From the NCBI RefSeq assembly GCF_022803015.1, contig NZ_JAFKON010000008.1, positions 1 through 64,000 on the forward strand: a DNA stretch of 64,000 bases, given 5' to 3'. The stretch comes from Arthrobacter humicola. Lineage in GTDB: Bacteria > Actinomycetota > Actinomycetes > Actinomycetales > Micrococcaceae. The notes under the pieces are model-generated. The model saw nothing but the letters and a program-made list of their open reading frames with translations, had not been told where the DNA came from and searched no databases. Position 1 is the first letter of the stretch, and each line of letters begins with the position of its first letter. The position numbers and the translations under genes are program-made. Shown piece by piece: positions 42,058 through 50,450 of the stretch.

Positions 42058-42978
42058 TCAGGCGTGCTGGTGGGCCTCGTGCTCTGAATGCGTGGTGGGC
42101 TCGAGCTGGAATGTGCAGTGTTCGGTGTCGAAATGGGAGCCAAGGCAGCTGGTGAGTTTGTCCAGGACCCGGTCGGCGCCCTTGGCGCCGAGCGCTGCGT
42201 CCTCCACCACCACGTGGGCGGAGAAGACGGGGACACCAGAGGTAATGGTCCAGATATGGATGTCGTGGACGGATACCACGCCGTCCACCGCCAGGATGTG
42301 GTCGCGGATCATCTGAACGTCCACGCCCTTGGGCGTGGCCTCGAGGAGCACGTCCACGACGTCGCGCAGCAGGTGCCAGGCACGGGGCAGGATCATGAGG
42401 GCGATGAGGATCGAGGCAATAGTGTCGGCCGCCTGAAACCCGGTGACCATGATGACCACCGCCGCCGCGATGACGGCAAAGGACCCCAGCAGATCCCCCA
42501 GGACTTCGAGGTAGGCGCCGCGGACGTTCAGGCTTTCCTTCTGGGCGCCGCGCAGGATCAGCAGGGAGACCAGGTTGGCGACGGCGCCGAGGACCGCCGC
42601 GGCGAGCATGACGTCGGTGTGGACCTCGGGGGTGGTGCCGAGCCTGCGGATGGCCTCGATGAAGATGACCACCGAGATGACGATCAGGACCAGTGCGTTG
42701 GCCAGCGCCGCCAGAACTTCGGCGCGCTGGTAACCGTAGGTGCGCAGATCGCTGGCTGGCCGGGTGGCGATCCATGCGGCCAGCAGGGCGATGAAGACGC
42801 CGGCTGCGTCCGAGAGCATGTGTCCGGCGTCGGCGAGCAGGGCCAGGGAGCCGGAGACCACCGCACCGATCGTCTGCACGAGCACCACGGCGAGCGTGAT
42901 GGCCAGGACGGCGACCAGGCGCTTGCGGTGCTTGCCGGTGGCGGTCAGGCCGTGCGAGTGGCTGTGGTCGTGTCCCAT
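42058..42978 (-). CDS. Cation diffusion facilitator metal exporter
   Basis: 306 residues, six helices. The His-rich start MGHDHSHSHG, LLADAGHMLSDAAGVFIALLAAW (helix 2 metal site with His/Asp) and AADTIASILIALMILPRAW (Asp site of helix 5) identify a ZnT/CzcD-type exporter, and the soluble C-terminal domain ends with a His-rich tail. It exports Zn, Co or Cd to the outside. The ATG at 42978 was preferred over an upstream in-frame start because the family begins with MGHDHSH. Confidence 0.9.
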   Translation of the reverse strand: MGHDHSHSHGLTATGKHRKRLVAVLAITLAVVLVQTIGAVVSGSLALLADAGHMLSDAAGVFIALLAAWIATRPASDLRTYGYQRAEVLAALANALVLIVISVVIFIEAIRRLGTTPEVHTDVMLAAAVLGAVANLVSLLILRGAQKESLNVRGAYLEVLGDLLGSFAVIAAAVVIMVTGFQAADTIASILIALMILPRAWHLLRDVVDVLLEATPKGVDVQMIRDHILAVDGVVSVHDIHIWTITSGVPVFSAHVVVEDAALGAKGADRVLDKLTSCLGSHFDTEHCTFQLEPTTHSEHEAHQHA

Positions 42979-42988
42979 GCCTACAAGG

Positions 42989-43432
42989 CTATCCCCAGCC
43001 GAGCTCGTGCAGGCGCGCATCGCTGATGCCGAAGTGGTGGGCGATCTCGTGCACCACGGTGACGGTGACTTCCTCGATCACGTCCTCCCGGGAGGTGCAG
43101 ATGTCCAGGATGGGTTGGCGGAAAATGGTGATCCGGTCCGGCAGCGAGCCGGCGTCCCACCAGGAGTCCCGCTCGGTCAGGGGCACCCCCTCATAGAGCC
43201 CCAGCAGCACGGTGTCCGGATCCTCCCCGGGCTGCGGGGTGTAGTCGTCCTCGATGAAGATCGCGACATTGCTCATGGTCTTTGCCAGATCCGGCGGGAT
43301 CCGGTCGAGGGCATCACTCACGGCAGCCTCGAAATCGGCCTCGGACATCGGGAAGGGGCCGCCGTCCGGGCCGTCACCACCGTCCCCGCCGTTCGGAACG
43401 ATCGGCAGGCCGGGCGGGAGGGAGGAGGGCAT
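42989..43432 (-). CDS. Zincin-like metallopeptidase family protein
   Basis: 147 residues. The C-terminal HEIAHHFGISDARLHELGWG contains the HExxH zinc motif, and the whole matches the small actinobacterial metallopeptidase family (PF06262-type). Cytoplasmic; its function is unknown. The gene lies 10 bp upstream of the CDF exporter start and may be co-transcribed with it. Confidence 0.88.
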   Translation of the reverse strand: MPSSLPPGLPIVPNGGDGGDGPDGGPFPMSEADFEAAVSDALDRIPPDLAKTMSNVAIFIEDDYTPQPGEDPDTVLLGLYEGVPLTERDSWWDAGSLPDRITIFRQPILDICTSREDVIEEVTVTVVHEIAHHFGISDARLHELGWG

Positions 43433-43441
43433 AGGCAAACT

Positions 43442-44422
43442 CTAGCGGGACCGGCGCCGGGTCAGCCCCACGCCCGCAAGGCAGATCACGCCGCCCACCA
43501 GGCCCCAGATGGTCGGAATCTCGCCCAGAACCAGCCAAGAGATCAGGATCGTGGTGCCCGGGACCAGGTAGGTGGTGGCCGCGAGGCGTCCCGCATCAAT
43601 CATTGAGAGCGCATAGGCCCACGTGGTGAATGCGATCGCAGTGGGGAAGATGCCCAGATAGACCAGGCCCAGGGTGGCCGGCAGGGGAGCGGCCTGCAGC
43701 TCGGTGACCAACTGGCCGCTAAAGGGCAGGCAGCACAGGGCGCCCACCATGATGCCGAACCAGGTGGCCTGGGCGGCCGGGAACTTGCGGAGCACCGGTT
43801 TTTGGACGATCACGCTCACGGCGGCCAGCCCGGCCGCGAGCAGGCAGAGCAGCACGCCGGCCACGTCCGCCGTCGACCGCTGGCCGGAACCAAGCGCAAT
43901 CACGGCCACGCCGCCGAACGCGATCAGGCTGCCGATGATGAGCCAGCGCGGGAACCCTTCCTTCAGGATCACACCGGCCATGACGGCGACCAGGATGGGG
44001 TTGACGTTGATCAGCAGGGCGGCCGTGCCGGCGTCGAGCATGTGTTCGGCGGCGTTCAGGGCCACGTTGTAGCCTCCGAACCACATGACGCCATAGGCCA
44101 GGATGGGCCACCACTCGCGGCCCCGGGGCAGGCCCCTGAGCTTGGGCACCACCAGCAGGCCCAGCACGACGGCGGCAACGGCCAGCCGGCCGAGGGTCAG
44201 GGAGCCAGGGGAGAAGCTCGGGCCCACGGCCCGGATGCCCACGAAGGCGGAGGCCCACAGGACCACGGTGACGACGACGGCGGCGATGCCGAGCCTGCTG
44301 ATCGTGGCCGGCTGCCCGGGAGGGGGCGGCGCGGGTTGCGGGGCGGGTGCGGGGGCAGCGTGCGGAGACCCTTCGTGGGGGCCTGCGGACGGAGTGGGGC
44401 CGGATGCGGCGGTTGTTGCCAT
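43442..44422 (-). CDS. EamA-family (DMT) transporter
   Basis: 326 residues, ten helices in two EamA repeats (ILWASAFVGIRAVGPSFSPGSLTLGRLAVAAVVL and the second VQKPVLRKFPAAQATWFGIMVGALCCLPF half). A Pro/Ala-rich tail precedes the first helix. These transporters export amino acids or other metabolites. The start at 44422 is chosen as the first Met in front of the low-complexity tail; longer starts lack support. Stop lies 9 bp from the metallopeptidase start. Confidence 0.82.
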   Translation of the reverse strand: MATTAASGPTPSAGPHEGSPHAAPAPAPQPAPPPPGQPATISRLGIAAVVVTVVLWASAFVGIRAVGPSFSPGSLTLGRLAVAAVVLGLLVVPKLRGLPRGREWWPILAYGVMWFGGYNVALNAAEHMLDAGTAALLINVNPILVAVMAGVILKEGFPRWLIIGSLIAFGGVAVIALGSGQRSTADVAGVLLCLLAAGLAAVSVIVQKPVLRKFPAAQATWFGIMVGALCCLPFSGQLVTELQAAPLPATLGLVYLGIFPTAIAFTTWAYALSMIDAGRLAATTYLVPGTTILISWLVLGEIPTIWGLVGGVICLAGVGLTRRRSR

Positions 44423-44506
44423 GCTGCCAATGTAGCCGTTCCCGCCTCCTCCCGGCTGGCGGGAATCGGTCACGTCTAGTCGAGATCCTGCCAATCCCGA
44501 ATGGCC

Positions 44507-45388
44507 TCAGCGCAGGACGCGTGCCGCCGTCCGGACGGCGGCCGCGACGTCGTTCAGCGCCGCCGAGCCGCGCCGCCACTGCTGCCAGTAGAGGGCAACG
44601 TCCACGTGCGCTCGCGGGGCGAGGGCCTCGAGCCTGCCGGCCAATAGGTCCTCGCCGATTTCGATCTCGGGCATCATGCCCCAGCCCATGCCCCAGCGGA
44701 TGGCATCGCCAAACTCCTGGGCGGCCGGCACATAGTGGCGCGGCGGCTGCAGGGAAGCCCGGCTGACCCGGCGCAGCCAGCGGTCCTGCAGGTCGTCCTT
44801 GCGGTCGAAGACCACAACGGGAGCCGCGGCGAGCGTCGCGCCGGTCGCGCCCTCCCCAAACCAGTGGCGGGCGAAGTCCGGAGCGCACACCGGCAAATAG
44901 CGCATCGTGCCCAGCTTGCTCGAGGAGCAGCCGGGCACGGGCTGGGCTGTTTCCGTGATGGCGGCCGCGGCGGCTCCGGCGCGCAGCAGATCCAACGAGT
45001 GCTCCTGGTCTTCTCGCAGGATCTCGAGCTGGACGTTGTGACTGGCCCCCGCGAGGCCGGCCAACGCCCAGGTGTGCAAGGAATCGCTGTTGATCACCAG
45101 CGTCAGGCGCGTCCCTCCGCGGGGGTGTTCCGGCTGCAGCTCCTCGGCCAGGTCCGCGGAGAGCATTTCCAGCTGCCGGGCGAAGCGCACCACGGCCTCG
45201 CCGGACTCCGTGAGTCCGGGCGGCCGCGCCCGGGTCAGGACCGGCCGGCCGACGGCGGTCTCGAGTGCCCGGACCCGCTGGCTGATCGCCGACGGCGTCA
45301 CGGACAGGTGCGCGGCCGCGGCGTCGAAGCTCCCGTGCGTCAGAATCGCGGCCAGCGTCCGGGCCTGTTCGGGGGTGATCTCCATCAT
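44507..45388 (-). CDS. lysG: LysR-type regulator of the adjacent LysE exporter (ArgP/LysG)
   Basis: 293 residues. The HTH ILTHGSFDAAAAHLSVTPSAISQRVRALETAVGRPVLTR and the effector domain fit the ArgP/LysG branch. The divergent position with a LysE gene 65 bp away is the classical lysG-lysE arrangement of Corynebacterium, where LysG with lysine or arginine activates lysE. A T-N11-A-type site is expected in that gap. Confidence 0.88.
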   Translation of the reverse strand: MMEITPEQARTLAAILTHGSFDAAAAHLSVTPSAISQRVRALETAVGRPVLTRARPPGLTESGEAVVRFARQLEMLSADLAEELQPEHPRGGTRLTLVINSDSLHTWALAGLAGASHNVQLEILREDQEHSLDLLRAGAAAAAITETAQPVPGCSSSKLGTMRYLPVCAPDFARHWFGEGATGATLAAAPVVVFDRKDDLQDRWLRRVSRASLQPPRHYVPAAQEFGDAIRWGMGWGMMPEIEIGEDLLAGRLEALAPRAHVDVALYWQQWRRGSAALNDVAAAVRTAARVLR

Positions 45389-45453
45389 TAGCCCATCTTA
45401 CGTATCAGCAGAATCTTTAACTGGTTTCATCTCTGGCGGGCGCCTACCGTGGA

Positions 45454-46059
45454 GTGGTGATCCTTCCCCTGTTTTCCGGTCTTTCCGCCGGACTGTCCCT
45501 CATCGTTGCCATCGGCGCGCAGAACGCTTTTGTCCTCCGGCAGGGCATCCAGCGCTCGCACGTCGTCATGGTGGTGGCAGTCTGCGCGGTCTCGGACCTC
45601 GTGCTGATCCTGCTGGGCGTCGCGGGCATCGGCATCCTCCTGGACCGGGCGCCGGCTGCCCTCGTCGTGATCCGGTGGGCAGGGGCGGCGTTCCTCCTTG
45701 CCTACGGGGCGCTCGCGGCCCGGCGCGCGGTCCGCGGGGAGCAGATGGAGAATCCCGGCAACAAGCCCGCCGCCGGCCGGGCCGCCGTCCTTGGCACCTG
45801 CCTGGCCTTCACCTGGCTGAACCCGCACGTCTACCTGGACACGGTGCTGCTGCTCGGGTCCCTCGCTGCCGCCCAGGGCGAAGCCGGGCGCTGGTGGTTC
45901 GCCGCCGGGGCCGGCCTGGGAAGCATTGCCTGGTTCACCGCCCTCGGCGCGGGAGCGCGGTTCCTGACGTCCCTGTTCCGGCGCCGGACGGCCTGGCGCG
46001 TGCTCGACGCCGGAATCGCCGTCGTCATGGTCACCCTTGCCGTGCTGCTGCTCACCTGA
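45454..46059 (+). CDS. lysE: LysE/ArgO basic amino-acid exporter
   Basis: 201 residues, six helices. The signature GLSLIVAIGAQNAFVLRQGIQRSHVVMVVAVCAVSDLVLI is exactly that of LysE/ArgO, and LAFTWLNPHVYLDTVLLLGS is the second conserved segment. Exports lysine and arginine. Paired with lysG. GTG start (45454 or 45457) without a strong ribosome-binding site, compatible with a leaderless transcript. Confidence 0.92.
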   Translation: MVILPLFSGLSAGLSLIVAIGAQNAFVLRQGIQRSHVVMVVAVCAVSDLVLILLGVAGIGILLDRAPAALVVIRWAGAAFLLAYGALAARRAVRGEQMENPGNKPAAGRAAVLGTCLAFTWLNPHVYLDTVLLLGSLAAAQGEAGRWWFAAGAGLGSIAWFTALGAGARFLTSLFRRRTAWRVLDAGIAVVMVTLAVLLLT

Positions 46060-46211
46060 ACCTCGACCACCCACCGCTCCTCCCCGCCGCGCTCCTCCCG
46101 CAGCGCGCCGCCCATCGCGCGCCCACGCAAAGTGTCGGGAAAGTTCAGGCTGATCCCCCGTCCCCGGGTTAGGCCGGTGGGCCCTTGTCCGTTCAACGTG
46201 GCGGGGTCACG

Positions 46212-46766
46212 ATGGCTGGTATGACAGCATCCGCAGCCTCGGCCAGCGAACGACGGCGTGCAGCCATCGGCACAGCCGTCTTCGCCATCGCCCCCGCAAC
46301 CGCCGCCGGCGTGGTGCCGTGGCTGCTGACCCGCTGGAAAGTGGAGTCGCCGGTCCCCGGCGGGGTGCCCGCGCAGATCGCGGGCGCCATGATGATCGGT
46401 GCGGGCGCCGCCGTCATCGCGAACTCCTTTGTGCATTTCGCCGTCGAGGGCATCGGGACCCCCGCGCCATTTGCCCCGCCCAGGCAATTGGTGGTTGGCG
46501 GCCTTTACCGGTACGTGCGGAATCCGATGTACGTGTCCATTGCCGCGGCCGTCGCGGGGCAGGGGCTTCTGCTGGGGCAGCCGAAGCTCTTCCTGGCCCT
46601 GGGCATCGGCGCCATCCCGGTGGTGGCTTTCGTCCGGCAGTACGAGGAGCCCACACTGGCCCGGAAGTTCGGTGCGGCGTACGAGGAATACCGCAGCAAC
46701 GTCCCGCGCTGGCTGCCCAGGTCCACGCCGTGGCGGCCCGACGGGCCGGAGCCGTCCCGGCCCTAG
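46212..46766 (+). CDS. Isoprenylcysteine-methyltransferase-like membrane protein
   Basis: 184 residues, four to five helices. The signature GLYRYVRNPMYVSIAAAVAGQGLLL and the C-terminal EEPTLARKFGAAYEEYRSNVPRWLP match the PEMT/ICMT family of membrane methyltransferases. Bacterial members methylate lipids or unknown thiols or amines. The ATG at 46212 is preceded by GCGGGG; 46221 is also possible. The ~150 bp before it hold no gene. Confidence 0.83.
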   Translation: MAGMTASAASASERRRAAIGTAVFAIAPATAAGVVPWLLTRWKVESPVPGGVPAQIAGAMMIGAGAAVIANSFVHFAVEGIGTPAPFAPPRQLVVGGLYRYVRNPMYVSIAAAVAGQGLLLGQPKLFLALGIGAIPVVAFVRQYEEPTLARKFGAAYEEYRSNVPRWLPRSTPWRPDGPEPSRP

Positions 46767-46864
46767 GCGTTGGCGGTCTGGGCCTCGGCGGGCAGGCATT
46801 GGCGGGCTGGGCATCCCCGGGCTGGGGTAGCCCTGGGGCCTGGCCCAGGACAGCTGTCCGGCCG

Positions 46865-47884
46865 CTATTTGCCGCTTCCGGCCCACTCCAGCAGCCGATC
46901 CAGCGGCCAGGTGGTGACGATCCGCTCGGCGGGAACCCCGTTCGAGGCCGCGCGCTCGGCACCGTACTGCAGGAAATCCAGCTGGCCCGGCGCATGGGCG
47001 TCGCTGTCGATGCTGAACAGACAGCCGGCATCGAGGGCCAGCCGGATCAGATCGTCCGGCGGATCCTGCCGTTCGGGGCGGGAATTGATTTCGACGGCCA
47101 CATTATTGCCGGCGCACGCCGCGAACACGCGCGCGGCGTCGAACTCGGACTGCGGGCGGGTTCCTCTCGACCCCTGCAGCAGCCGGCCGGTGCAGTGGCC
47201 GAGGACGTTCGTGTGCGGATCGTTGATGGCGCCCAGCATCCGCTCGGTCATGGTGCTCCGGTCGGAGCGGAGCTTCGAGTGGACGCTCGCCACCACGATG
47301 TCCAGCCGGTCCAGCATCTCCGGGGACTGGTCCAGGGTGCCGTCCTCCAGGATGTCCACCTCGATCCCGGCCAGGAGGCGGAAGTCGCCGCCGTCCGCGT
47401 TGATGTCCGCAACAACGTCCAGCTGTTCCCGAAGGCGTTCGGCGCTCAGGCCGTTGGCGATCTTGAGGTTGGGGGAGTGGTCCGTCAGGGCGAGGTAGTC
47501 CCGGCCCAGTGTCCGGGCGGCGTCAGCCATCAGTCCGATCGGCGACCCGCCGTCGGACCAGTCGCTGTGGCTGTGCAGGTCCCCGCGGAGGGCCGAGCGC
47601 AGTTCGGCCCCGCCGGTCGCCAGGGGTTGCTGCCCGCGTTGGCGCAGATCCTCAAGATAGTCGGGCACGCCGCCGTCGACCGCCTGCCGGATGACGTCGA
47701 ACGTTCTGTCGCCGATCCCCTTCATGCTCTTGAGCCGGCCGTTGCGTGCCCGCGCTGCGACCTCCTCCGGGTCCAGGGCGCCGATAATCCCGGCTGCCTT
47801 GCGGAACGCCTGGATCTTGAAGGTGGGGGCGAACCCGCGTTCGAGCCAGAACGCAATCTCATTGAGGGCATCAACGGCATCCAT
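46865..47884 (-). CDS. PHP-domain metal-dependent phosphoesterase
   Basis: 339 residues. An N-terminal helix-hairpin-helix segment (ALDPEEVAARARNGRLKSMKGIGDRTFDVIRQAVDG) precedes a PHP domain with LHSHSDWSDGGSPIGLMADAARTLGRDYLALTDHSP, the GIEVDIL metal site, ASVHSKL and SDAHAPGQLDFL. This is the order seen in the C-terminal half of PolX-type enzymes, without the polymerase domain. It is probably a DNA-related phosphoesterase. An alternative GTG start five codons upstream (47899) cannot be excluded. Confidence 0.83.
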   Translation of the reverse strand: MDAVDALNEIAFWLERGFAPTFKIQAFRKAAGIIGALDPEEVAARARNGRLKSMKGIGDRTFDVIRQAVDGGVPDYLEDLRQRGQQPLATGGAELRSALRGDLHSHSDWSDGGSPIGLMADAARTLGRDYLALTDHSPNLKIANGLSAERLREQLDVVADINADGGDFRLLAGIEVDILEDGTLDQSPEMLDRLDIVVASVHSKLRSDRSTMTERMLGAINDPHTNVLGHCTGRLLQGSRGTRPQSEFDAARVFAACAGNNVAVEINSRPERQDPPDDLIRLALDAGCLFSIDSDAHAPGQLDFLQYGAERAASNGVPAERIVTTWPLDRLLEWAGSGK

Positions 47885-48085
47885 CAGTCCATCTTGCACC
47901 CACTCTGCCCGGCTCCGCCCCCATCCTGGCCCGGCTTTTGTATCGGCGGGAGGGGCCGATTTTGGATAATCCGGGGGTCTGCCCTTATAGTTTTATAGTC
48001 CAGTTCGGAGGAACCCGAAAGGACAAAAACGACAGGCTTCGGCCCTTAATTTTTGCCCTGATATGTTTCACCGGATGGCGTCCTG

Positions 48086-48158
48086 GCCCCCATCGTCTAG
48101 CGGCCTAGGACACCGCCCTTTCACGGCGGCGGCACGGGTTCGAATCCCGTTGGGGGTA
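48086..48158 (+). tRNA. tRNA-Glu (anticodon TTC)
   Basis: 73-nt cloverleaf without encoded CCA. Acceptor stem GCCCCCA/TGGGGGT closes with a terminal G-U. Anticodon loop CTTTCAC gives UUC, and the T-arm GGGTTCGAATCCC is canonical. First of three clustered tRNAs; the ~200 bp upstream contain no recognised gene. Confidence 0.96.
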
Positions 48159-48263
48159 CGCAAGGAACTGGTCAAACCGGGTAAAAAAGTCTGGTAGGCT
48201 AAAGGCCTTGAAAATCTGCGGTAGCGATATCGCAGGCAGCAAGAACAAGCAGTAAACAAGCAA

Positions 48264-48337
48264 GGCCCTGTAGCGCAGTTGGTTAGCGCGCCGCCCTGTC
48301 ACGGCGGAGGTCGCGGGTTCAAGTCCCGTCAGGGTCG
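48264..48337 (+). tRNA. tRNA-Asp (anticodon GTC)
   Basis: 74 nt. Acceptor GGCCCTG/CAGGGTC, anticodon loop CTGTCAC with GUC, T-arm CGGGTTCAAGTCCCG. 105 bp after tRNA-Glu. The gap before the next tRNA has a GCCGGAA-GAAA-TTCCGGC hairpin (48346-48363), probably a processing signal. Confidence 0.96.
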
Positions 48338-48385
48338 CTCTGATTGCCGGAAGAAATTCCGGCCTTCAAGGTGACATGTCACCTA

Positions 48386-48458
48386 GGCTCTGTAGCTCAG
48401 TTGGTAGAGCGTTCGACTGAAAATCGAAAGGTCACCGGATCGACGCCGGTCGGAGCCA
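48386..48458 (+). tRNA. tRNA-Phe (anticodon GAA)
   Basis: 73 nt. Acceptor GGCTCTG/CGGAGCC with one G-U pair; anticodon loop ACTGAAAAT gives GAA. The T-loop is ATCGACG instead of TTCGAnn, so position 54 is A. A perfect palindrome GTGACATGTCAC (48371-48382) ends three bases before the gene. Confidence 0.95.
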
Positions 48459-48466
48459 CCACTGGG

Positions 48467-48504
48467 AAGCATCAGTTCTTTGAGAACTGGTGCTTTTCTT
48501 CTTT
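48467..48504 (+). terminator. Terminator of the tRNA cluster
   Basis: AAGCATCAGTTCT (48467-48479) and AGAACTGGTGCTT (48483-48495) pair over 13 bp with one G-U and a 3-nt loop, followed by TTCTTCTTT. A textbook intrinsic terminator. Confidence 0.92.
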
Positions 48505-48691
48505 AACACCATCTCCTGCTCCGCTTTATCGACGGGGGAGACGGGCGGCGAGGGGCGGCCGGCGGCGGCGACCGTTTGGGGGCCGTCCAGCCGGCCGGGC
48601 TAGACTCGCACGCTGGGGAAAGAACACCAAAGCCGCCGGCAGCCCGGTCCGGGCGGGCGGCGCAATCTCAACCGAAAAGTGATTCTGCAAC

Positions 48692-49165
48692 GTGACTTCG
48701 AAGAATATTGCCCGTCCTCTCGCCGCAACCGCCCTCCTCGCAGCCCTGGCGCTAACCGGGTGCTCGGCCCCGCAGGCCGGCAGCGCGCCTTCGTCCGCCG
48801 CGGGCACGTCCGCCGGGGGCGAGTCCACTGCTTCGGCGTCCGCCACGCCGAGCCCCAGCGGAACCTCGGGACCGTTCGGCGGCTTCACCAGCGCCGCCGA
48901 GGCTTGCTCCAAGATCTCGGAGCAGGCAACCGGCGCCACGCTCCTTCCGTTGTCGGCCGCCCAAGGCAAGACGGCGGAACTGGAACAGTTCAAAACGGAG
49001 CTGGCCGAGACGGCCGAACGCGTCCCGGACAGCCTCAAGGCCGACTTCGCCAACCTCAAGGAGGTGGCCGTTGCCGGCGTCACCGACCAGACGGTCTTCT
49101 CCAGCGGAAAGCTCCAGGCCGCCATGGCGCCGGTCACGACCTGGATCGCCACCAACTGCAAGTAG
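48692..49165 (+). CDS. Secreted lipoprotein of unknown function
   Basis: 157 residues. A signal peptide with lipobox LALTGC places the lipidated cysteine at ~24. A Ser/Ala/Thr/Pro/Gly-rich linker (to ~62) follows, then a helical domain with EACSKISEQATGATLLPLSAAQGKTAELEQFKTELAETAERVP and two further cysteines, one near the C-terminus (ATNCK). GTG start. No family recognised. The 195 bp after it contain only the promoter region of the next gene. Confidence 0.75.
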   Translation: MTSKNIARPLAATALLAALALTGCSAPQAGSAPSSAAGTSAGGESTASASATPSPSGTSGPFGGFTSAAEACSKISEQATGATLLPLSAAQGKTAELEQFKTELAETAERVPDSLKADFANLKEVAVAGVTDQTVFSSGKLQAAMAPVTTWIATNCK

Positions 49166-49360
49166 GGGGTTCGGCCAGGCCAACGCCCGCGTCGGCTCCC
49201 GGCTGACATCCCGCAGCCGACAAACGGCCGGCCTTGTCCCCAACGCGGGCCGCCCGTTCCCGCCCCACCTGCGTGGACTGTGGGAACGGGCGCCGCAAGA
49301 TTCCCCCACGGGCCCCCAGGCAGGGACTAGGGTTGTGTCAAAGAGAAGGGGGAGTGCGTT

Positions 49361-49879
49361 ATGGAATACCAGAATTCTCAACCCGTCGCCGGTCCCGCGG
49401 CCGGTCAACACGTTGCCGGCCTCGCAGCAGGTCAGCCCGGTCCCGGCGCCCTGGTCAGTCCTGCGGACGGTCTGTCCGCGCCGGCCGGCACCGGCCGCAC
49501 GGTCATAGCGGAAACCGCCGTCGCCAAGGTCGCGGGCATCGCCGCCCGATCGGTGCCCGGCGTCTATTCGTTGGGCTCAGGACCCTCACGCGCCCTCGGG
49601 GCCATCCGCGACGCCGTCGGCAACGCCGATCACGCAGCGGGCGTCCGCGTGGAAGTCGGCGAAACGCAGGCCGCCGTCGACATCGATCTTGTTGCGGTGT
49701 ATGGCACCCCCCTGCAGGCCCTAGCGGACCAGGTCCGCGCCGTCGTCTACGCCGCCGTCGGGGAACTGGTGGGTCTCGAAGTGATCGAGGTCAATATCGA
49801 GATCAACGACGTTTATGTGCCCGGCCCGGCCAAACCGGCCGCGTCCGCCGAGGCCCGGCCAGTCAGGGAGGCAATCTAA
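49361..49879 (+). CDS. Asp23/Gls24-family envelope stress protein
   Basis: 172 residues. After a low-complexity N-terminus (~1-45), TGRTVIAETAVAKVAGIAARSVPGVYSLG and the VRVEVGETQAAVDIDLVAVYGTPLQALADQVRAVVYAAVGELVGLEVIEVNIEINDVYV core are characteristic of Asp23/Gls24. In Firmicutes, Asp23 is tethered to the membrane by AmaP and reacts to alkaline or envelope stress. First gene of a five-gene cluster; AAGGGGG precedes the ATG. Confidence 0.9.
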   Translation: MEYQNSQPVAGPAAGQHVAGLAAGQPGPGALVSPADGLSAPAGTGRTVIAETAVAKVAGIAARSVPGVYSLGSGPSRALGAIRDAVGNADHAAGVRVEVGETQAAVDIDLVAVYGTPLQALADQVRAVVYAAVGELVGLEVIEVNIEINDVYVPGPAKPAASAEARPVREAI

Positions 49880-50070
49880 TGAGTCTGACGGTAGTGGGAA
49901 TCGCCATGGGCGCCTTCGTGGCCTTCATGTCCTTCCAGTTCGGTGCCTGGGGCTTCCTCGGCGCCCTGTTCTTCATGGCCATCGGCGCCCTCCTGGGCCG
50001 GGCCGCAGAGGGGAAGCTGGACCTGCGCAGCGTGTTTGACGCCCTCACAGGCCGGCGTTCCTCCTCATGA
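49879..50070 (+). CDS. Small membrane protein, DUF2273-like
   Basis: 63 residues, ATG overlapping the preceding TAA by one base. Two short hydrophobic segments (VGIAMGAFVAFMSFQFGAWGFLGALFFMAIGALLG) and a basic tail. Small DUF2273 membrane proteins accompany Asp23/Gls24 genes in many Gram-positive bacteria. Function unknown, probably structural in the complex. Confidence 0.78.
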   Translation: MSLTVVGIAMGAFVAFMSFQFGAWGFLGALFFMAIGALLGRAAEGKLDLRSVFDALTGRRSSS

Positions 50071-50450
50071 GCATCACGGCTGAAGCGCCGATCCCCGGCA
50101 CCGCGATGGCCGGGCACAACCGCATTAGCACCCAGGCCCTGACGAGCGTGGCCCGGGCGGCCGCGGGGGAGGCCCTCGGTGTCCCGGCGCACGACGTCCG
50201 CGCCGACTGGTCGGACGATGACGGGCTGCTCGCGCTGTCGCTTGTCATGCCCGTCGCGGTCCCGAACCTCACCGCTGTGGTCCGGGACCCCGGCCGCGTC
50301 GCCGGATTCGGTGGTTCCATCTGGGAGCGTGCCGTCGCCGCCAAGGCCGAGATTCTGCACCGCGTGACGGAACTGACCGGAGCGCAGCTGAGCCGGGTGG
50401 ACATCCGCATCAGCGGGGCCGCCGTGCGCGGGGGAGGCCGGGTACATTGA
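50067..50450 (+). CDS. Second Asp23/Gls24-like protein
   Basis: 127 residues, start overlapping the upstream stop by ATGA. A degenerate Gls24 core with ISTQALTSVARAAAGEALGVPAHDVRADWSDDDGLLALSLVMPVAVP and AAKAEILHRVTELTGAQLSRVDIRISGA. Probably a paralogous subunit of the Asp23 complex. Stop overlaps the next TTG start. Confidence 0.82.
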   Translation: MSITAEAPIPGTAMAGHNRISTQALTSVARAAAGEALGVPAHDVRADWSDDDGLLALSLVMPVAVPNLTAVVRDPGRVAGFGGSIWERAVAAKAEILHRVTELTGAQLSRVDIRISGAAVRGGGRVH

